Positions 60,937 to 61,401 of a stretch of DNA of 61,401 nucleotides are shown here, piece by piece. The stretch is from Myxococcales bacterium (GTDB lineage: Bacteria; Myxococcota_A; Polyangia; Palsa-1104; JAEUJZ01), in NCBI GenBank assembly GCA_016794365.1, contig JAEUKB010000055.1:1-61401 (forward strand). The letters run 5' to 3'. The notes beneath the pieces were generated by a model. The model worked only from the letters and a program-made list of their open reading frames with translations. It ran no database searches and was not told the origin of the DNA. Within the stretch, counting starts at the first letter, position 1; every line of letters starts with the position of its first letter. Position numbers and translations under genes: made by a program.

Positions 60937-61401
60937 TCATTGGTCACTTCGATCGAGTCGCGTCGGGATCCGCACTTTTTCATAGAGACCGGCTTTTCGC
61001 GCATTCTCTCCGATAGGGATCCCCCCCTCACCGGCTAGCGCCTGATCCTTTGCTTGCTGGGTCCGCGTGTATTTCGATTTTCCCGTCTTTACCTCGACTG
61101 CTTCCAGGTTGCCCTGTTCATCAGCAAGCAGTAGATCGACTCGACGGCGTCCCTCCACCGTGTCGAATGTTACTTCTTCGCCTCTCACTTTCTTGCCTTG
61201 CTGCTCAGCACGTAGCTTTGAAGCGCGAACACCCTCCTGCCCTTTTAAAACCGGCGCAGACCCACCGCTGGTTGACTGTGCATGTGACAAGCGCCGCTCG
61301 GCTTTGGCGGCCTTTCGCTCTGCCTTGGTCAGGTGGGCGGCGTCTTGGGCGGTGCCTGCGACTTGTCCGAGGGCTCCCGTGCCCACACTCACCGCCCCAT
61401 C
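60937..61401 (-). CDS. C-terminal part of a probable polymorphic toxin with PD-(D/E)XK-type nuclease domain
   Basis: The frame is open to the window edge, so this is the 3' end of a longer gene whose start is beyond 61401. The visible 155 residues have a Gly/Ala/Lys linker, then a nuclease-like core: RRRVDLLLADEQGNLEAVEV and KTGKS, which supplies an Asp followed by the E-x-K signature (EVK) of PD-(D/E)XK enzymes, and a C-terminal TRTQQAKDQALAGEG segment. This is the usual form of toxin tips of Rhs or contact-dependent systems. It likely cleaves nucleic acid. The neighbouring downstream gene is the likely immunity protein. Confidence 0.65.
   Translation of the reverse strand, partial: DGAVSVGTGALGQVAGTAQDAAHLTKAERKAAKAERRLSHAQSTSGGSAPVLKGQEGVRASKLRAEQQGKKVRGEEVTFDTVEGRRRVDLLLADEQGNLEAVEVKTGKSKYTRTQQAKDQALAGEGGIPIGENARKAGLYEKVRIPTRLDRSDQ

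Overview
The window is a GC-rich, gene-dense bacterial chromosome segment. The mix of genes is typical of a large-genome delta-type Gram-negative bacterium, most likely Myxococcota or a relative. It has many lipoproteins with clear lipoboxes, TPR proteins, Hanks-type Ser/Thr kinases (one intact, one degenerate with a PEGA-like domain, two truncated), a FadN-type beta-oxidation fusion, SurA-like chaperones and a dynamin-like GTPase. This assignment is inference from gene content; there is no rRNA or other phylogenetic marker apart from mutS and folE. I saw no tRNA, rRNA, CRISPR array or insertion sequence.

Layout. 0-0.5 kb: the stump of a Ser/Thr kinase next to an AT-rich patch. 0.7-3.6 kb: a co-directional run of small exported proteins around a hexapeptide acetyltransferase. 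3.6-4.2 kb: folE. 4.5-7.4 kb: a PhnD-like binding protein followed by lipoproteins. 7.7-12.5 kb: a ribosomal-S1-like protein, a TPR lipoprotein and an epimerase-like protein. 12.5-19.3 kb: a leftward block of lipoproteins, a metallopeptidase-methyltransferase fusion, a CitE-like lyase and a hydrolase-fold lipoprotein that lacks the nucleophile serine. 19.4-25.5 kb: mutS, a MAPEG protein, a degenerate acyl-CoA-ligase-like protein and a von Willebrand A lipoprotein. 25.6-31 kb: regulators and small proteins (orphan DNA methylase, Crp/Fnr regulator, Xre-type regulator, truncated globin with a Cys-rich tail, SpoIIAA-like protein, a 58-residue basic protein), with several families of short repeats between them. 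31-42.4 kb: FadN-like enzyme, pentapeptide-repeat protein, Cu/Zn superoxide dismutase, ACE-like peptidase, transglutaminase-like protein and an intact kinase. 42.9-46.1 kb: a small Cys-rich protein and three tandem paralogous exported proteins. 46.2-48.3 kb: two SurA/PpiC chaperones. 48.4-59.6 kb: a TPR-dynamin GTPase, an MFS transporter, a pseudokinase and a 1546-residue membrane protein with an internal duplication. 59.9-61.4 kb: another kinase stump, then an apparent polymorphic-toxin C-terminus with its immunity gene.

How the genes may work together. Most of the window looks like cell-envelope biology: export, lipoproteins, outer-membrane folding, periplasmic proteolysis and surface proteins. 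The features most worth follow-up are the three-gene paralog operon ending in vicinal cysteines, the peptidase-methyltransferase fusion, the pseudokinase facing the duplicated giant membrane protein across a 12-unit 21-bp minisatellite, a four-hairpin array at the end of the DNA methylase gene, a nested palindrome after the MFS gene, and the toxin/immunity pair at the right edge.
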